From NCBI RefSeq assembly GCF_003589595.1, contig NW_020653397.1:1907092-1971091 (forward strand): DNA of 64,000 nt, written 5' to 3'. Shown here piece by piece: positions 1 through 12,849 of the stretch. Below the pieces are notes generated by a model. It was not told the origin of the DNA. It searched no databases and saw only the letters and a list, made by a program, of their open reading frames with translations. A program made the translations under genes and the position numbers. Every line of letters starts with the position of its first letter. Within the stretch, counting starts at the first letter, position 1. Source of the DNA: Hyposmocoma kahamanoa. Its lineage: Eukaryota > Arthropoda > Insecta > Lepidoptera > Cosmopterigidae.

Positions 1-3000
1 TGATTTGAGTGGTAATTTATGGTGTTTGTACAGCGGATGTCACTGCATGCGCCATCGTAAACTACCGCTTTAATAGACATCATCCTCCAGTTATGGTTCT
101 CGTTAACTTTCTACAGGATAACACTCCAGTTCTCGAAAGGGTAATCAAATATGGCACACTCAAAAAACGAGCACCAAAATCATTGACAGTAAATTCGAAG
201 TCGAGAAATGCAAATAGAATTTCATGCAGTCATTCCGTTCATAAACCGAAAAATTGAATTTTGGGTTATAATTTTTCAAAATTGGAACAAGCCGGGAGAG
301 TCCGTTCGGAAATCAATCATGCACATATTTAACCGAGTTTCAGAACGCGCCAAGTCCCTGTCCGTTGCGACGTGGCAGCCATATTTCAAATGCGTTTGAG
401 ATATAGTCCACGTTTTATCAATGCATCGTCGCGCTGATTTCGATGATTTATGCCTAATTATTGCTCTTGTTAATGTCCTTTTCACGGTACGTTCTTTTGC
501 GTCATTGGGGCCATTTATACTTTTTAATTTACGTTCCGTTTCTTCGAAGTCTGGTGTTTGACAAACATCTTAATTCGTTGTGATTTGGCAAGGCGCTTGT
601 CTGACCTTTGAACTGAACACTATTTTCAATCTCGGTAATTGAAGATAAGATCTCGCAAATCGTCCTACGACCTTTGTTTGAAAAACAAATCTTAGTCAGA
701 AGCTTAGTAAACAAATAAAGTGCCATCTCTATCGTGACTCTTAAAATTTCAGAACTAAAAGTTGAACGTCCTTACGATCGCAGCGATTCTGACAGTTTAC
801 CAGCCCAAGTTGGGATAAAATATAGCTCATGTTCAGACGGATACCGTGAGGTGGGGGGTGGTACGAGGGGAGAGGGAAGACGTCCGCAAATAGCGGCCAT
901 CTCTGAGCAAAACAATGCCAGTATGATATTATGGCGGCCAAGTTATGATGAGATTGAGATGTATTTTTGAGGTTATATTTTCGAGTCCGCCTTTAACCAC
1001 TAAATGTGGAAACACAACGTAATCCATATAGAGTATTGCAAATATGAACAAATTGTTTAGGAGACACTATCATGTAGGGTTTTATATGATTCGTATGTAA
1101 CGTAGATTTAAAAAAAATTCCACGTTCGCTTGAAAAAAATTTAAATCATCATTTAAATCAAAATAATTTCTAAAATAATTACAAAAAGCAAAAGTAACAA
1201 AATCCAAGAAACCAAGTAACAAGACAAAGAAGTATGGCTCATACGTGACCAATATTGCTTGATACGTCACGTCTATAATGCAGGAATGGTATGAAATGTC
1301 GAGGAAGATTGGTGGCTGTATATGTATAATAACAGACAGACAGACGGACGAGCGACAGCCGCGAGACGGCTATAAATAAATAATGCGCCAACATTTTATT
1401 ATTATCATAGAGAGCACGTGTGGTGACATTCCGCTCCCGACTTCTATAATGCTAAAATAACAACGTCGGAGAAGATTTTAGAGCAAAATATTCGTGAAAT
1501 ACGCAAGATTACTTTGGAGTTCGGCATGTGAATTGTACAAGAAATAACGTGTTTCCAGACGAATCTCAATACACGATATTAAATTACAAAATATTTGCAA
1601 ACGACGAACGTTATGGAAAAGATAAACAAAATTGTATTAATCGAAAAAAAATGTTTTTTAAACAATTTGTACTTTGGTTTCTTTTGAAACAGGAGTTCTC
1701 AAAGATCTTTCATTGTGCACGAAGAACTGAACTTTGCTATTTTAATGGCAAATTTCTGTAAACTTTACCCTAAAGAGCAAAATCCAATTCCGCAATCATA
1801 AAATTATGAAGTTGCAATAGTCTTTGAAAGCACATTAAGCCCGAAAACCGAGAGCTTTACAATCCGCTTGAGTGTAAACGATTTAATGCCCGCGAGATCG
1901 CCATGAGTAAACTCATTAATCATAAAAGATTATTACCGGTAACGGAACTCAATTCCAAAACCCAATTAGATTGTGAAGAAACGTTTGTTCATTCGAAATT
2001 CGAACAGTAAGTGTTCGGAAACGCAGAATTAGTTCTATTTGCGAACCCAACCGAGCTGAGGTAGTCGCCTCGTTGATTATTATTTTAACGGACAATTAAA
2101 ATTTGATGGCCACTTCTACTCCGTTCATCTTCGACATGCTCCGCGTTAGTGCTGCCTTCTGATTTCTGAACGTACAATTGTCACACAATCACATCAATTA
2201 CAGCTATATGACGCTCTAATAAAGCTTAATTTCAGTCATCAGTCGACAACCGTACGATCTTTTTTAAATGCACACTACCACACGAGTGCCGCGACTTAGC
2301 GTCAATAAAAATAGTCGTAAAACTTGTTACTTTCAACACAAAGTATTCCTTAAAAACTTACACTTTAAGGTCGCGTTTCATTACTACAGTTTTACTTTCA
2401 ATAACGCACTGAGATACGTGTGAAATAAAATCATGCGTATGCACACATTCGTTAAGAATTGACACTTATTAAGGGGGATAATTTTTTTAATTGGTATGAC
2501 GACATCTCTTTATTTAGCGTCGTTGACCACTTTACTGTGTAACTGTGTTTGATTTAGAATTCCCTTCGTTTGCTTTAGTAGCTTGATTGACACGTCCATT
2601 GTCCATTTGATTGTTATCTCTTTTTTGTCGGTTAATAGCCGTTTAATATGCCAAGCTTATTGCTGCCCACACTTTTTTATACACGTCAATTTAATTAAAA
2701 AAACTAAACACAATTGTCTATGGTTACGAAAATTCCTTAGTATCATACTAGCCGGTAACCGTTCCAAATCCAAATTGCTTGGTTCGTATTCCGAATGGGC
2801 CGCGATTGGCCTCGCGCGCGTGACCAATCGCTAATTAGGAAATGTGTTCGGAGATGTGCTTTTACGGAAGCCGATCGGTGTTCCATAATTGAACTTTTAT
2901 TTTAATTCAAATTTTTGATTTCGTTCGCGCCATTTCCACTTCTGGTGTTACTGTGTCCGCCTTGGGGATTTAATTTTTTTAATTATCGGTAGCCTAACGG

Positions 3001-3602
3001 TTGTTTCAAATTGAGATCGTAAAATTCGATTCCAATTTTAGAATCAAAGATACATCTTATGTAGATATTCGTGCTATTAGACTTTCTTTTTCCTGTGATT
3101 AACTTTTTTATTGATCAACATTCTCTTTCTAGTAATTAACACAACTTTGTATCTCTTTGACACTTTTAACCTCAATGTTACTCCAATAATATTTCAATCT
3201 TTAGTTTAATTATGTATTTTGTTTTGTTCATAAACTCATAAAAAAATTATTACAATGTGTCTTGATCCCTAAAACAAATTCGTATATCATATATGGCTTC
3301 TATTTTTTACAATCACTGTGTATATTGGTTTAGACAAAACTATCACTGTTCTGCCTATTCTAACAAATTCTTAATTTGTCCTAACACTGCCACCTGCATC
3401 ATCTACCAAGAGTAAATTTTATCTAGCATTTTGCAATAGGGAAAAGACATAAATAATAATTTCAAATGAAGATCCCATATCTCGAAATCCACCATTTCCA
3501 TTTCTGAACATTACATCTTTCGGAAATAACTCGAGTTGGTAAAACGTGGGGTTATTGCGGAAATCTTACTGGTTGCCCGACAAATAGCCCCACGGGTGGT
3601 CA

Positions 3603-3621
3603 TGGGGGCTTCGGGCCCCCA
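3603..3621. other. short GC hairpin
   Basis: TGGGGGC and GCCCCCA form a perfect 7-bp stem around a 5-nt TTCGG loop, inside an otherwise unremarkable stretch. It could be chance or part of an old repeat. No gene context supports a role. Confidence 0.35.
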
Positions 3622-4804
3622 AGCCTATATCACGGAACGATGGCTCCGTCAGGGGAAAATGGACAGAAATCCTTTTTGCGTATTTTTGAGATTTTGTAAA
3701 CGGAAACGTATGAAATACTTATTTACTGCAAATAGAAAGGCTTTGTTACACTTAAAAGATGCTTTTAATTTGTAAGGTTTAAATTTAACTTCAACTCCGT
3801 ATCTCGGTGACCTTTAAGTGCACTTTGGTAGACAGGTTCTGTATCACTGTCTATGTTTGGACTGGTAATAAACGAAATTTTCTTGGCAGTTATCTCTTCA
3901 CTACATGTACTCCAAACTACATATGCAAAGAAACCCAAACCTTATTTAAAAGTAAAAACACAGTCGTCAAAGTCTTAAGTGGTAGTCCAAAACGAGAAGT
4001 GCAATTGGGCCCGCCAGATGTGGTATGACATCATGGTACGAACTTTGGCATTGCAGACGTTGGTTTCTACCTACTCAACTTTCATGACTGTAGTAGTTAT
4101 TACTTGAAGTAAATAAGTTTATATTGTATAAGAACTTAGTTGAGAAAGGTTTATAGATTTTAATTTTCAATAACGGGCCTTAACCGAAAAGGTTACCTAT
4201 CAGGAGATCTATGGTCAAGTCAAACAACACAAAGTTTTATAAAAATGTACGGATTAAAATCCACGACAATATAAATCATCGGTGACAATTGAATTTTTTT
4301 TATATTGTTTTAAAAGAATAATTTCTAATGCAATTTTTTTCTAAAAGAGCGTATGCCATTAACAAGGAAACAATAAATTATATAATGAAGACATTGGCAC
4401 CCCACTGGCCGCAAATTGATCATATCAAGGACACGCAGCGGGGGAAAAAATTTAGATCTCTCTTTGGTTTGGGATAATCTGTGGTACGAGAAAATTGCGA
4501 AGAGTCATTAATACATTTGGGTAAAAAGCATTTGTTCCTAATAATGATTGAATTTAGATTCTTTATTAAGCATTCTACATTTTGACAGAATCTTTCAACT
4601 AATTAATGTAACAACAGATTAGGTTAAAATGTAGAATATAATAGCTCTCTAAGATTTCTTAATTACACGCCACTCGCAAAAGATAATGATGTTAGCTCTA
4701 ATAAAACCAAATAATTACGTCCCTGCCATAAATTGCTAGCATTTACGACTGAATTATTTATAGGAATTTCGCGCACAAACCTTAGGACTCGTAAATTTGT
4801 AACC

Positions 4805-4940
4805 TTGTGGCCAATAGGTGGTCGTAAAATTCATCTGGGCCTTTTCATTGGTCAGTTACCGGCCAATGGGTGCATGTTCTAGATTTGAAAGCGACGGTTT
4901 ACGACCAGGCGGCGTCAGTTTTGGCGCCAAAATTGACAGG
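4805..4940. promoter_or_regulatory. candidate intronic regulatory patch (CCAAT, E2F-like, TGACAG)
   Basis: Three CCAAT boxes are visible at 4,811-4,815, 4,847-4,851 (inverted) and 4,863-4,867. A 14-bp perfect palindrome, TTTTGGCGCCAAAA, lies at 4,919-4,932 and resembles an E2F/DP site. A TGACAG (Meis/Hth core) follows at 4,934-4,939. The patch is more GC-rich than its surroundings. A regulatory role is inference from motif density only; it could be a remnant of a promoter or repeat. Confidence 0.25.
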
Positions 4941-5599
4941 TTTAAATCTCGAAGCTTTTAGATTGGTGGAAATAGCGTCAGAGTTATAGCGTTGGACCAA
5001 AGTTTGCTATCTTGGATGATATTCAATCTGGCGACAAGTACTTTGTCGAAGTTGAGACGTAAGTCTTGCACTTTTGTTTTGCCAACCAAAACATTTAGAG
5101 ATTTTGTCAACTAAGTGTTTAGTATACTGGAACACAGTAATCAACGATAGTACACGATCGTTTTCATGACGGAATTTGCTAGCACGTATCTTTCGCCGCT
5201 CAACATACAAATGTTAGTTAGTGAAAAATTGGATGCAAATTACAATTTTTTTGCAGAAAATCTAGTAAAAAGTAAGAATAGAAGAGGCGATATGCTCCAA
5301 AAAAATTCGTCTATTTGTTTCCAAATCGTAATGATCTTCCATTTTTTTTTGCAATATCTAAAAGTTAAGTAGCAGGGACAGGTCTTAACTTACAGAGTAA
5401 GCATGCGATGTATCCCGACAAAATGTATTCTATCAAAATACTTAACGTATTGCCTATTTGATCTTGGTATTTAAAAGAGCATTTAGTTGCTCATGCGCCA
5501 GCTTTGCTGTGAGAAAACAGAATAGGTAAATTTTGTAATGATAAATTGAGTTTTATTCTCATCTCTGACTCCCATTACATGATGCTTGGTTATACTAGA

Positions 5600-5690
5600 C
5601 AGATGGCACCCTCGGTGAAATAAGGTCACATCTGTACAATGACAACTTTTCAGGAGAAAGGTTTTTCTATCAACGAATCATAAAATTGCA
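5600..5690 (-). repeat. short interspersed repeat, family I
   Basis: The stretch reading 'aggtcacatctgtacaatg' and onward matches, in reverse orientation, segments near 18,935, 37,315 and 53,865, and resembles one at 8,080. The shared core reads 'cagatgtgaccttatta' in the other direction. Family unknown; possibly the 3' part of a SINE. Confidence 0.5.
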
Positions 5691-5796
5691 TACACATAAT
5701 TTGTTGCACGTAATTTTTAAATTTATTGAATGTCAAAATGTTTTACCACCGCGACATTTTTTACTTTTTGTGAAATTACTCCACTAGTTTGTTATA

Positions 5797-5943
5797 ATTA
5801 TTTTAACAGATCGAAACCCTAAAAACAATTCATTGGATTCGACTGGATTCCAACCAGTACCGTCCGTGCGAAATGCTCTGCCAATTAAACCACAGAACGA
5901 ACCAGCAGAACTTACGAATTTTTCTATGTGCTTAAATTTCTTG
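5797..5943 (-). repeat. tRNA-derived SINE, family B
   Basis: On the minus strand a tRNA-like head carries box A 'TGGTTTAATTGGCAGAGC' and box B-like 'GGTTGGAATCC'. It is preceded by 'agcacatagaaaaattcgt', the same leader seen in the copies at 18.76, 43.9 and 56.5 kb. The cloverleaf is too degenerate to be a working tRNA gene. Confidence 0.7.
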
Positions 5944-6540
5944 AAATCTTTCTTTTGGGTTATTAACGACTTTTTTGTTTCATTCATGCGTATTATTTTT
6001 ATGACATGTGATAAGAGCATTTTTGACGCATGATCATATGTGGCTTTATTGTCCCATCATTTCATATTTAAAAAAAAGTACGCATCACGTTTCATAGGAT
6101 AATTTTCGGGTGCCAATAGAGCGTCTTTTCTTTTAATGTACTCGTTAGATGGTAGGAGTCAACACCGTGCGTTTTATACAGAATGCATAGGTTCCAATAT
6201 CACAGACAGACACAGAAATGCTCAGACAGGGTTTTTGTAGCAGCAGAGCTCCTTATTTGTTCGACCAACTCATCCGTAGAACAAAGGTCTATGTGCAAGA
6301 CTACTTGTACTCAGGACATAGTACATTTCGTTCGTTCTTCGCTGTGGATGTCAGATCGACTGTTGTTTATTTTATAATTTCCGAAACGAAACAAGATATA
6401 TAAATTCTCAAAACACCATTACATAGGCCTTAGTTTGAATAATGAAATTATTCTCGTACGTACTTATTATCATTTCGCTATATAATCACATCGAACTCTG
6501 TTCTTCGGATGAGCCGAATTACTTATTACTATCAAAATTG

Positions 6541-6760
6541 TCCAGTGAAGTGCTGCCACCTCACCTGTATCTGCCAACAAACAGTAACGTCAACATTACT
6601 GTGTTCTGGTTTTGAAGATTAACGATACTGGTGAAATTTTAGGCACATATGAGACTTGTGAACTTTAGTCTCAGGGTGCCGAGCCCAGTGGCATTGCCCC
6701 TCTGTTCTTGCGATTTAAAGTCTAAGTGACACTGCAACTGTCATGGACTCGCGTGTATAA
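6541..6760 (-). repeat. abundant ~300-bp interspersed repeat, family A
   Basis: This is a diverged copy of the commonest repeat in the window. Diagnostic blocks are 'cattactgtgttctggtttt', 'cagtggcattgcccctc' and 'gacactgcaactgtcatgg'. No protein coding is visible. Class unresolved: non-autonomous, possibly a SINE or MITE. Confidence 0.75.
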
Positions 6761-6828
6761 AAAAAAGGTTACAAACTTATACCTCCCCTTTCTTTGCGTC
6801 GACGGTTAAAAATGCCTATTCAATCAAG

Positions 6829-7041
6829 GGTAACCTATCACAAACTCGAAAATTTTTTTGCCCGAAATAACATATGTTCGAATTTTCATTACACCGAAAA
6901 CCGAATTATAACGAAACAGTTGTTCGTTCAGAATTAAGTTAGTTTAAGTTAGGTTTTAAAGAAAAACATTTTCCTCGCAAAGTTACTTTCGAGGTTATAA
7001 AGTTTGGACCAAACGTCATTTCGAACTACTGATAGGTAACC
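6829..7041. mobile_element. MITE with 9-bp target duplication (family M9), copy 1
   Basis: The 213-bp element has terminal inverted repeats GGTAACCTATCA (left) and TGATAGGTAACC (right). It is flanked on both sides by the direct repeat TCAATCAAG (6,820-6,828 and 7,042-7,050). The interior matches the copy at 35,193-35,452, including 'tacaccgaaaaccgaatt' and 'acgaaacagttgttcgttca'. A 9-bp duplication fits a Mutator-like (MULE) origin best, but no transposase is present to confirm this. Confidence 0.8.
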
Positions 7042-8079
7042 TCAATCAAGCCTTAAATCGAAAATTCTAGTTTTCAGAAAACACAGATACTGAAGTGGCA
7101 GGACTTCTTAGACAAGCCAATTTGAATGATTGTATATGGACCCAGTGTCATGATTTCTCTATTCCGTACCGTAGTTAAAATTTAACCATTAAACTAAGCA
7201 GTTTAACAACAATACTAAACTATGTAATAACTATAACCACATTTTAATATCCTAGTTCTATAATTACCAGTTAGACCGAGACCCTTATACAGCACATGAT
7301 GTGTAAAACTACCAAACGACATAATTTTAGGAACCAAATCATTATACACATTTATTTAAGTCTCCCGGTCTCCTGTGTAATCCCATCGTTGAAAATAAGA
7401 CTTTATTACAAACCCATAAGAGTGAGATATTAGAGTATTACTGAAACGTAAATTGTTGTCTGAACTATAGTACTGTTGGATATTAGACCTTAATTTAAGG
7501 GCTTAACAGTGATATGTTAGCGTATTTCTTAAAGCGGCTAAGGTACAGTTGACGATTTACAATGTAATAAAGAAGGTAAGACTGACAGACGAAACGTACA
7601 GTCGGCTAGAAAACTTTTAATGTTAATTCAACTTTACATTCCATATTGCGAAATATATCACTCCCTCTACTGCCAAAGCTTTTATACTCTTACGTTTATT
7701 CTGGTAAATTTAGGCCTTTTTTAAGGACATTCATTCCGGTCGTGATATTTACTCTAAGGTTTGACCTTTCCATATATGTCCATCTACAATAGCTTCAAAA
7801 AGCGTTGCTAAATTTTCCAACCCGACTATACATTTCTCCCATGTATGAGTGCACCCATTCCCTGGTACTTGCTAATTGCAATACTCAAATGCGTATACTA
7901 CGTATTATATATTATATAACAAAGTGATATATAACGGTATATATAGAATTAGACCTCGCTTTGTGCCAGAAGCTAAAATTAACCTTCTTAAAGGCGAAAC
8001 TAATGAGAAATGTGCAATTAACCATTACATTAATCCAAGATATTGCATGTAGTTTTGTATTTAAGTACTTATACTTGGA

Positions 8080-8150
8080 GTAATAAGACCATATCTGCAA
8101 AATGACAATTTTTCAGGAGAGACATGTAAAGATTCTACAAAGGAAATTAG
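8080..8150 (-). repeat. short interspersed repeat, family I
   Basis: 'aagaccatatctgcaaaatg' followed by 'acaatttttcaggagaga' resembles the copy at 5,600-5,690, in the same orientation. Short and diverged. Confidence 0.45.
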
Positions 8151-8164
8151 TCTATAACTTTTAA

Positions 8165-8372
8165 CAGACTTCAAAAAAAAGAGGTGGTTCTCAATTCGTT
8201 ACGCAATTACTCGATTGATTTCTGAACAGATTTTGATGATTCTTTTTTGTTTTAAATGCGAAGAAAATATTCCACCCTTTTAGGAGTGACAAACTAGGGG
8301 ATGAATCCGGTTTCACGCACATTCCGATAACCGATTTCAAAAAAACGTGGCAAATAGATGTAGGTAATTCCA
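8165..8372 (-). repeat. interspersed repeat, family F
   Basis: Reverse-orientation copy of a ~240-bp repeat with the blocks 'ttgatgattcttttttgtt', 'caaactaggggatgaat' and 'gaggtggttctcaattcg'. Other copies are at 32.6, 36.1, 51.5 and 53.0 kb. Non-coding, class unknown. Confidence 0.7.
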
Positions 8373-8594
8373 CGAAACTTTTAAGTTACAATTCTTTTGG
8401 ATACTAAATTCTACAGTGTCGATAAGTTTCCTTTGAAACAATTGTAACTTTGTTTTACTTGACTTCATTGTATTTAGACAAGCAGTAGTATACTACTTTA
8501 TTTTATATTCATTATTATTGCTTGAGTTAGTGACGATCATATTATCCCTTGACATTGTATTTTGAATTGTACTATCGTGACATTGATACCATAA

Positions 8595-8904
8595 TTTTTT
8601 TTTTATATAATATCAAGTAACGGGACGAACAAGTCGTGCGCGTGATAGTAAACTACACACCTGTGCATAACAGTTGCAGTGCCACTCAGAGCTTTAAATC
8701 GCAAAGATCTGAGGAGCACTGTCAATGCGCCCGTCACCCTGAGACATAAGTTGACAAGTACCATGTACCTGTAATTTCATTAAACCCTTACCCTTCAAAA
8801 TCGGAACACAGTAATGCTAACATTACTGCTTCTCGGCAGAAGTACGTAAGGTGGCAGTAATCCCTGGACGAACACTTTCACAAGGAGCTCTATTGCCACT
8901 AAAA
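8595..8904 (+). repeat. family A repeat, near full length
   Basis: This is one of the most complete family A copies. It starts at a T-rich tract followed by 'atcaagtaacgggacgaaca', passes through 'ttgcagtgccactcagagct' and 'cgtcaccctgagacataag', and ends near 'aaggagctctattgccact'. I see no long ORF and no clear terminal inverted repeats. Confidence 0.8.
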
Positions 8905-9248
8905 TGATTCTATTCTAGTATATTCGAATCCTAGTTCAAAGTTATCTTTCGTTTATCTAGGTTTATCATCATTCTTAACACACGTTCAAAGTGTGTCGAA
9001 TAAAGTTTAATTATATAGATAGTAAAATCAGTGTTTGCAGTCAACTGCACGCAAATTGCAACATGATTGCAGACTGCTAGCGTGCAGTCACGCCAACTGC
9101 ATTCAAATAACTATAACATTGCATTGTCAATGCTGTAGGCACGACTGAACGCGAACCTGCTCACACCTTGCAACTCCTATTTTACAATTACCGTGCTGTC
9201 TATTATAATATAATGTTTTAACTAACCATTGCCTCCTACGACTCAGAA

Positions 9249-9560
9249 ATGTCATTTAGTTTAAGAACAAATGATTTTCTTAAATTTGTTCTTATTCTAA
9301 ACAACTTATATTGTAAGTATTTCAATGGAGACGCGAAAAGATATTACAAAATTCAAGGCTATGTGTTAGATAAAGACGCATGGAAAGACGACATGGGTCT
9401 AGATTCCACACAATTAGGATTCAAAGTGTATTCCATAGCATTTAACCTTATTTGAAAAGGGCAATATATAGTTTCCTGCTCGTTCTTCTCAAGAAGTCAG
9501 CACAGTGAAATGAGCAGTAGCTTAAAAAAGTTACATTTTTAAAGTGTAAATTTATTTTAT
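9249..9560 (+). pseudogene. LINE 3' end with C-terminal reverse-transcriptase-ORF remnant
   Basis: A short open frame (9,249-9,455) ends with residues reading YYKIQGYVLDKDAWKDDM, which resembles the extreme C terminus of non-LTR retrotransposon polyproteins. The same tail is found in reverse at about 10.1 kb and again at 29.6 kb, where it is followed by the same 3' UTR ('gctcgttcttctc', 'agtcagcacagtgaa'). The fragment has no catalytic RT motifs. It lies tail-to-tail with the copy at 9,895-10,335. Confidence 0.7.
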
Positions 9561-9894
9561 CTATGGAATAAAAGATTTTTTATTTGGTTATGCCTTTCTT
9601 TTATCGTCTATTTTATTGTCTATGCCAAATTATTTGACCTCGAAAGGTCTCCGAGACATTTAGAGTTTACCAAGTACGTATACTTTAATCTAATGGCGCT
9701 GGGATGATTCTGATTATTCTGATAATTTTGCGTCAGTAGATATGGTGAAGAATATGCAATTCATGAAGTACAAATACGAAAAACTATATTTTCAAAAATA
9801 CAAGATTCGGACTCACTCGAGTATTTACGGAAACACACGAATATAATTCTTATGAAACTCTTTGCTACGTAAAATGTCGCCACAAGTGAACTTT

Positions 9895-10335
9895 GATCAA
9901 AGTCAAAGTCAAAGTCAAAGTCAAAGATTATTTATTCCATAGGTAAAATAAATTTACACTTGAAAACGTCACATTTAAGCTACTGCTCGTTGTACACTAC
10001 GCTGACCTCCCTGAGAAGAACGAGCAAGAAACTCTAGGGATTGCTCTTTCCAAATAAACTTAAATGCTATGGAATACACTTTGAATCAAATTTGTGTGGA
10101 TTCTGGAGCCATGTCGTCTTTCCATACATCTTTATCTAACACGTAGTCTTCAATTTTGTAATATGATTTTTCGATCAAAATATTTTTTACTGTAGTTTTT
10201 AAACTTAGGAAATGATAAACTTAATATATGCTCCGGAATCTTATTGTAAAAACGTATACAGTTCCCCATAAAAGATTTATTTAAAGAGCAAGGACCTACG
10301 TTACGGTGTTATGATAACACCATTGTATCATTTCA
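9895..10335 (-). pseudogene. LINE 3' end, frameshifted, with (TCAAAG)5 tail
   Basis: On the minus strand the sequence encodes SFMGNCIRFYNKIPEHI, then loses the frame. It resumes as SYYKIEDYVLDKDVWKDDM in a second frame, followed by the LINE 3' UTR. The tail is five perfect TCAAAG hexamers at 9,897-9,926. A 5'-truncated, frameshifted dead copy is the simplest reading. The neighbouring plus-strand copy at 9,249-9,560 shares the 3' part. Confidence 0.75.
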
Positions 10336-11699
10336 AAATTCAAACCTAATATTAGATCAGCTATTTACCAAGATGGCCTTTTGATCGGCAAAAAAAATAA
10401 CACTAGAGGCAGTATAAATGATTTTTGGACCTTTATACCTTAACTTCGTATCAACTTTAATGACTTAAGGCACGTTTTAATAGCGAGAAATTTGTTATGA
10501 CAAATAATTCATTACAATGAAATTAACTTAGAATAATAACGCATAGAAACCTAGCCCGCACACGCTAAGTGAGGCAAATTGAAGCGCTCCCAAAGGGCCT
10601 ACACGAGCGGGCGGACCTTCAGTGCTCAAGGTCAACTTTCACCGCGAACAGCTCCAGAATTTTAGCTAAAAATGTGCGGTAAATGAGTGTAAAAATACGT
10701 CAGACAAACATAAAATAGATACTAACATCACATTCCACAAGGAAGTAACGCGTTTCAACTTGTATTTTTATATAAATATTCACTAAAACCGAAAATTAGC
10801 CTACTACTAAAACTAGCCTACATTAATTTGATTTTTGCCTCACTTGTGACAGTTCGTTTGATATGAAACTATCATTCTATGCGTTATTATTGTAAGGAAA
10901 TTAATTACCAAAGCAATCGTGTACTTCCGTAAAACCCGAATAGCTCCGAAGAAAATACCGCTGTAATAATTTATTACTACATAAATATTTGTATATATTT
11001 AAGTATATAATATGTATATTATCCTAAAATCCGTTGATCAGCAGTGTTAGCACGCAAGCAACAAGAAGAAATCCATGACGAATTGTCAGATCCCTCTCCC
11101 TTTTATTATTTTCGTCTCTTACATTATTCATTGTATGTTACTCTATGGATATTGCCAATATGTTGTCTATGGTACATTATTTTGATGGCATTGGATGGTT
11201 GCGTATCTTGTATTGCATATTACGTTGTCATATTTTTTTCCCTTTTATACTTACATTTAATACGTTCTATTAGTTCCATGTAATTCTTAAGTGTAGTTAT
11301 TTGTGATAGCTTTGATGATTTGGCTGTAGGAACTGTTGTCTTTGGTGTCCCGTTCTGATGCTTGCATAAGACGTCGCATGGCATAAATGTTGTCATCTCT
11401 TTCTCTTGGTTTTATTTGAAAGTATTACGTACACTCGACAGCACGTCGTCTTTACACTTAAAACTTCCGTACATTGCAATACAAATACTGTCTCTAACAC
11501 TCAATAAGCTGTTTACTTATAGTAGATTTAATAGATAGAATTTATTAAATCTGCTATAAATTATTAAAAACTTCATTAAAAACATCTGTTTCCGATGGTA
11601 CCACAAATTTGCATCAATTATTACAACCCCAGTTCCTTATTTACCCCCCTGCTCCTGTGCCAATCGCCGTCTATCACACGTCAATTGCAGACTATAAAA

Positions 11700-11975
11700 A
11701 ATAAATAAAATATCAGATTGTCGCAAACCACCTCGTGAAAAGATTCCTCTGTATTTTTTTTAAAAGAACGTTGGATTTTCGAACGATGCAACAAAAGATT
11801 AGCGCGTGGGGTGCCGTAAAGAAACAATTTTCCGGCTTTCCCGCGCTCTGGGGGCTCCCGCCGCTTTATGGAATAACAGGGACATGATAAAAATGCGATA
11901 TTACCCCAAGAAAATTTTTTGACAACATTTTTATCCCCTAAAATTAATAATCCTGCCAGACTGTTTTTTTTTTTT
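11700..11975 (-). repeat. interspersed repeat, family G
   Basis: The blocks 'gggacatgataaaaatgcga' and 'gctcccgccgctttatgg' recur in reverse orientation at 27,540-27,690. A 110-codon open frame on the minus strand spans it, but the second copy does not preserve that frame, so I do not call it coding. Confidence 0.6.
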
Positions 11976-12849
11976 AAATTTTTTGATGCAAAAATGGAAC
12001 TGGCACTTTGCATTGTATTTTTGTATGATTAACAATGACTTATTTTAATTGATTTCGTATAAGTTTCTGCTCCTTGAAGACCTAATGTAAAATATGTTCT
12101 ATAATCTGCAAGGGAGATGTAATTTTTATTACAGAGCATTTTAAGGAGAATGAAGCTCTTAATTAAGCATTTAAAATCAATATTAATGTCAAATAAAAAA
12201 CAAACAACGATAGTCTTTATGCCATTGCTTGATTTTTAGCTTTCTAAAGCAATGTGTGTAAAAACGTCTAAATTTCAAAATACAGTCGTAGGGGCCTATT
12301 ACTTCTTTACCTACAGTTATATATTTATTACTTTTGTTCAAGAACAACTGTTATGTTTGTAAAGAAATTTTTTTTAGAAGCTTCACTGATAGCACCTAAT
12401 TATTATATGTTACTTATGCGATAATATTTATTATTAAAAAACAAACTGCCATTTTAATTTAAAACAGAACATTTTATTGTTTAATCCGTTGAGAAAATAA
12501 TAAAATCAATCACAATGACATATAAGTTGGACGTACACCGAATAGCAATATACAAGTACGAGTTAGAAATTATGAAAAAAAAATTTCATACGAAATCCTA
12601 TCGCGTTTTAAGTCTAAAACTAACTTAGTAACTACACAAATTTATGTTAAAAACTCATATACAGACAAAAAATAACTAGTCTTCTAATAAAATTAATTGT
12701 CCCCAAGTCAACATGATGGTTTAAAGAACTGAAGGTTCTTTTATAGGAGTCTACAAAACAGTTTAGTAAAGGCTTTACCAAGGCTTCGTGCGAACGTCCT
12801 TCATTTCTAAAACTTAAAAAGAAGACTGAAGACTCATATCTGGTCTCTA

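Noticed and set aside
3536..3775. 79-codon plus-strand frame over the GC hairpin
   Set aside because: Non-ATG start, and no recognised motif.
11044..11283. 79-codon open frame with membrane-like hydrophobic stretches
   Set aside because: It begins at GTG rather than ATG, has no family resemblance, splice context or codon signature, and AT-rich DNA readily produces Leu/Ile/Tyr/Phe-rich frames.
11681..12013. 110-codon minus-strand frame
   Set aside because: It overlaps family G repeat; the second family copy at 27.5 kb has stops in the equivalent frame.
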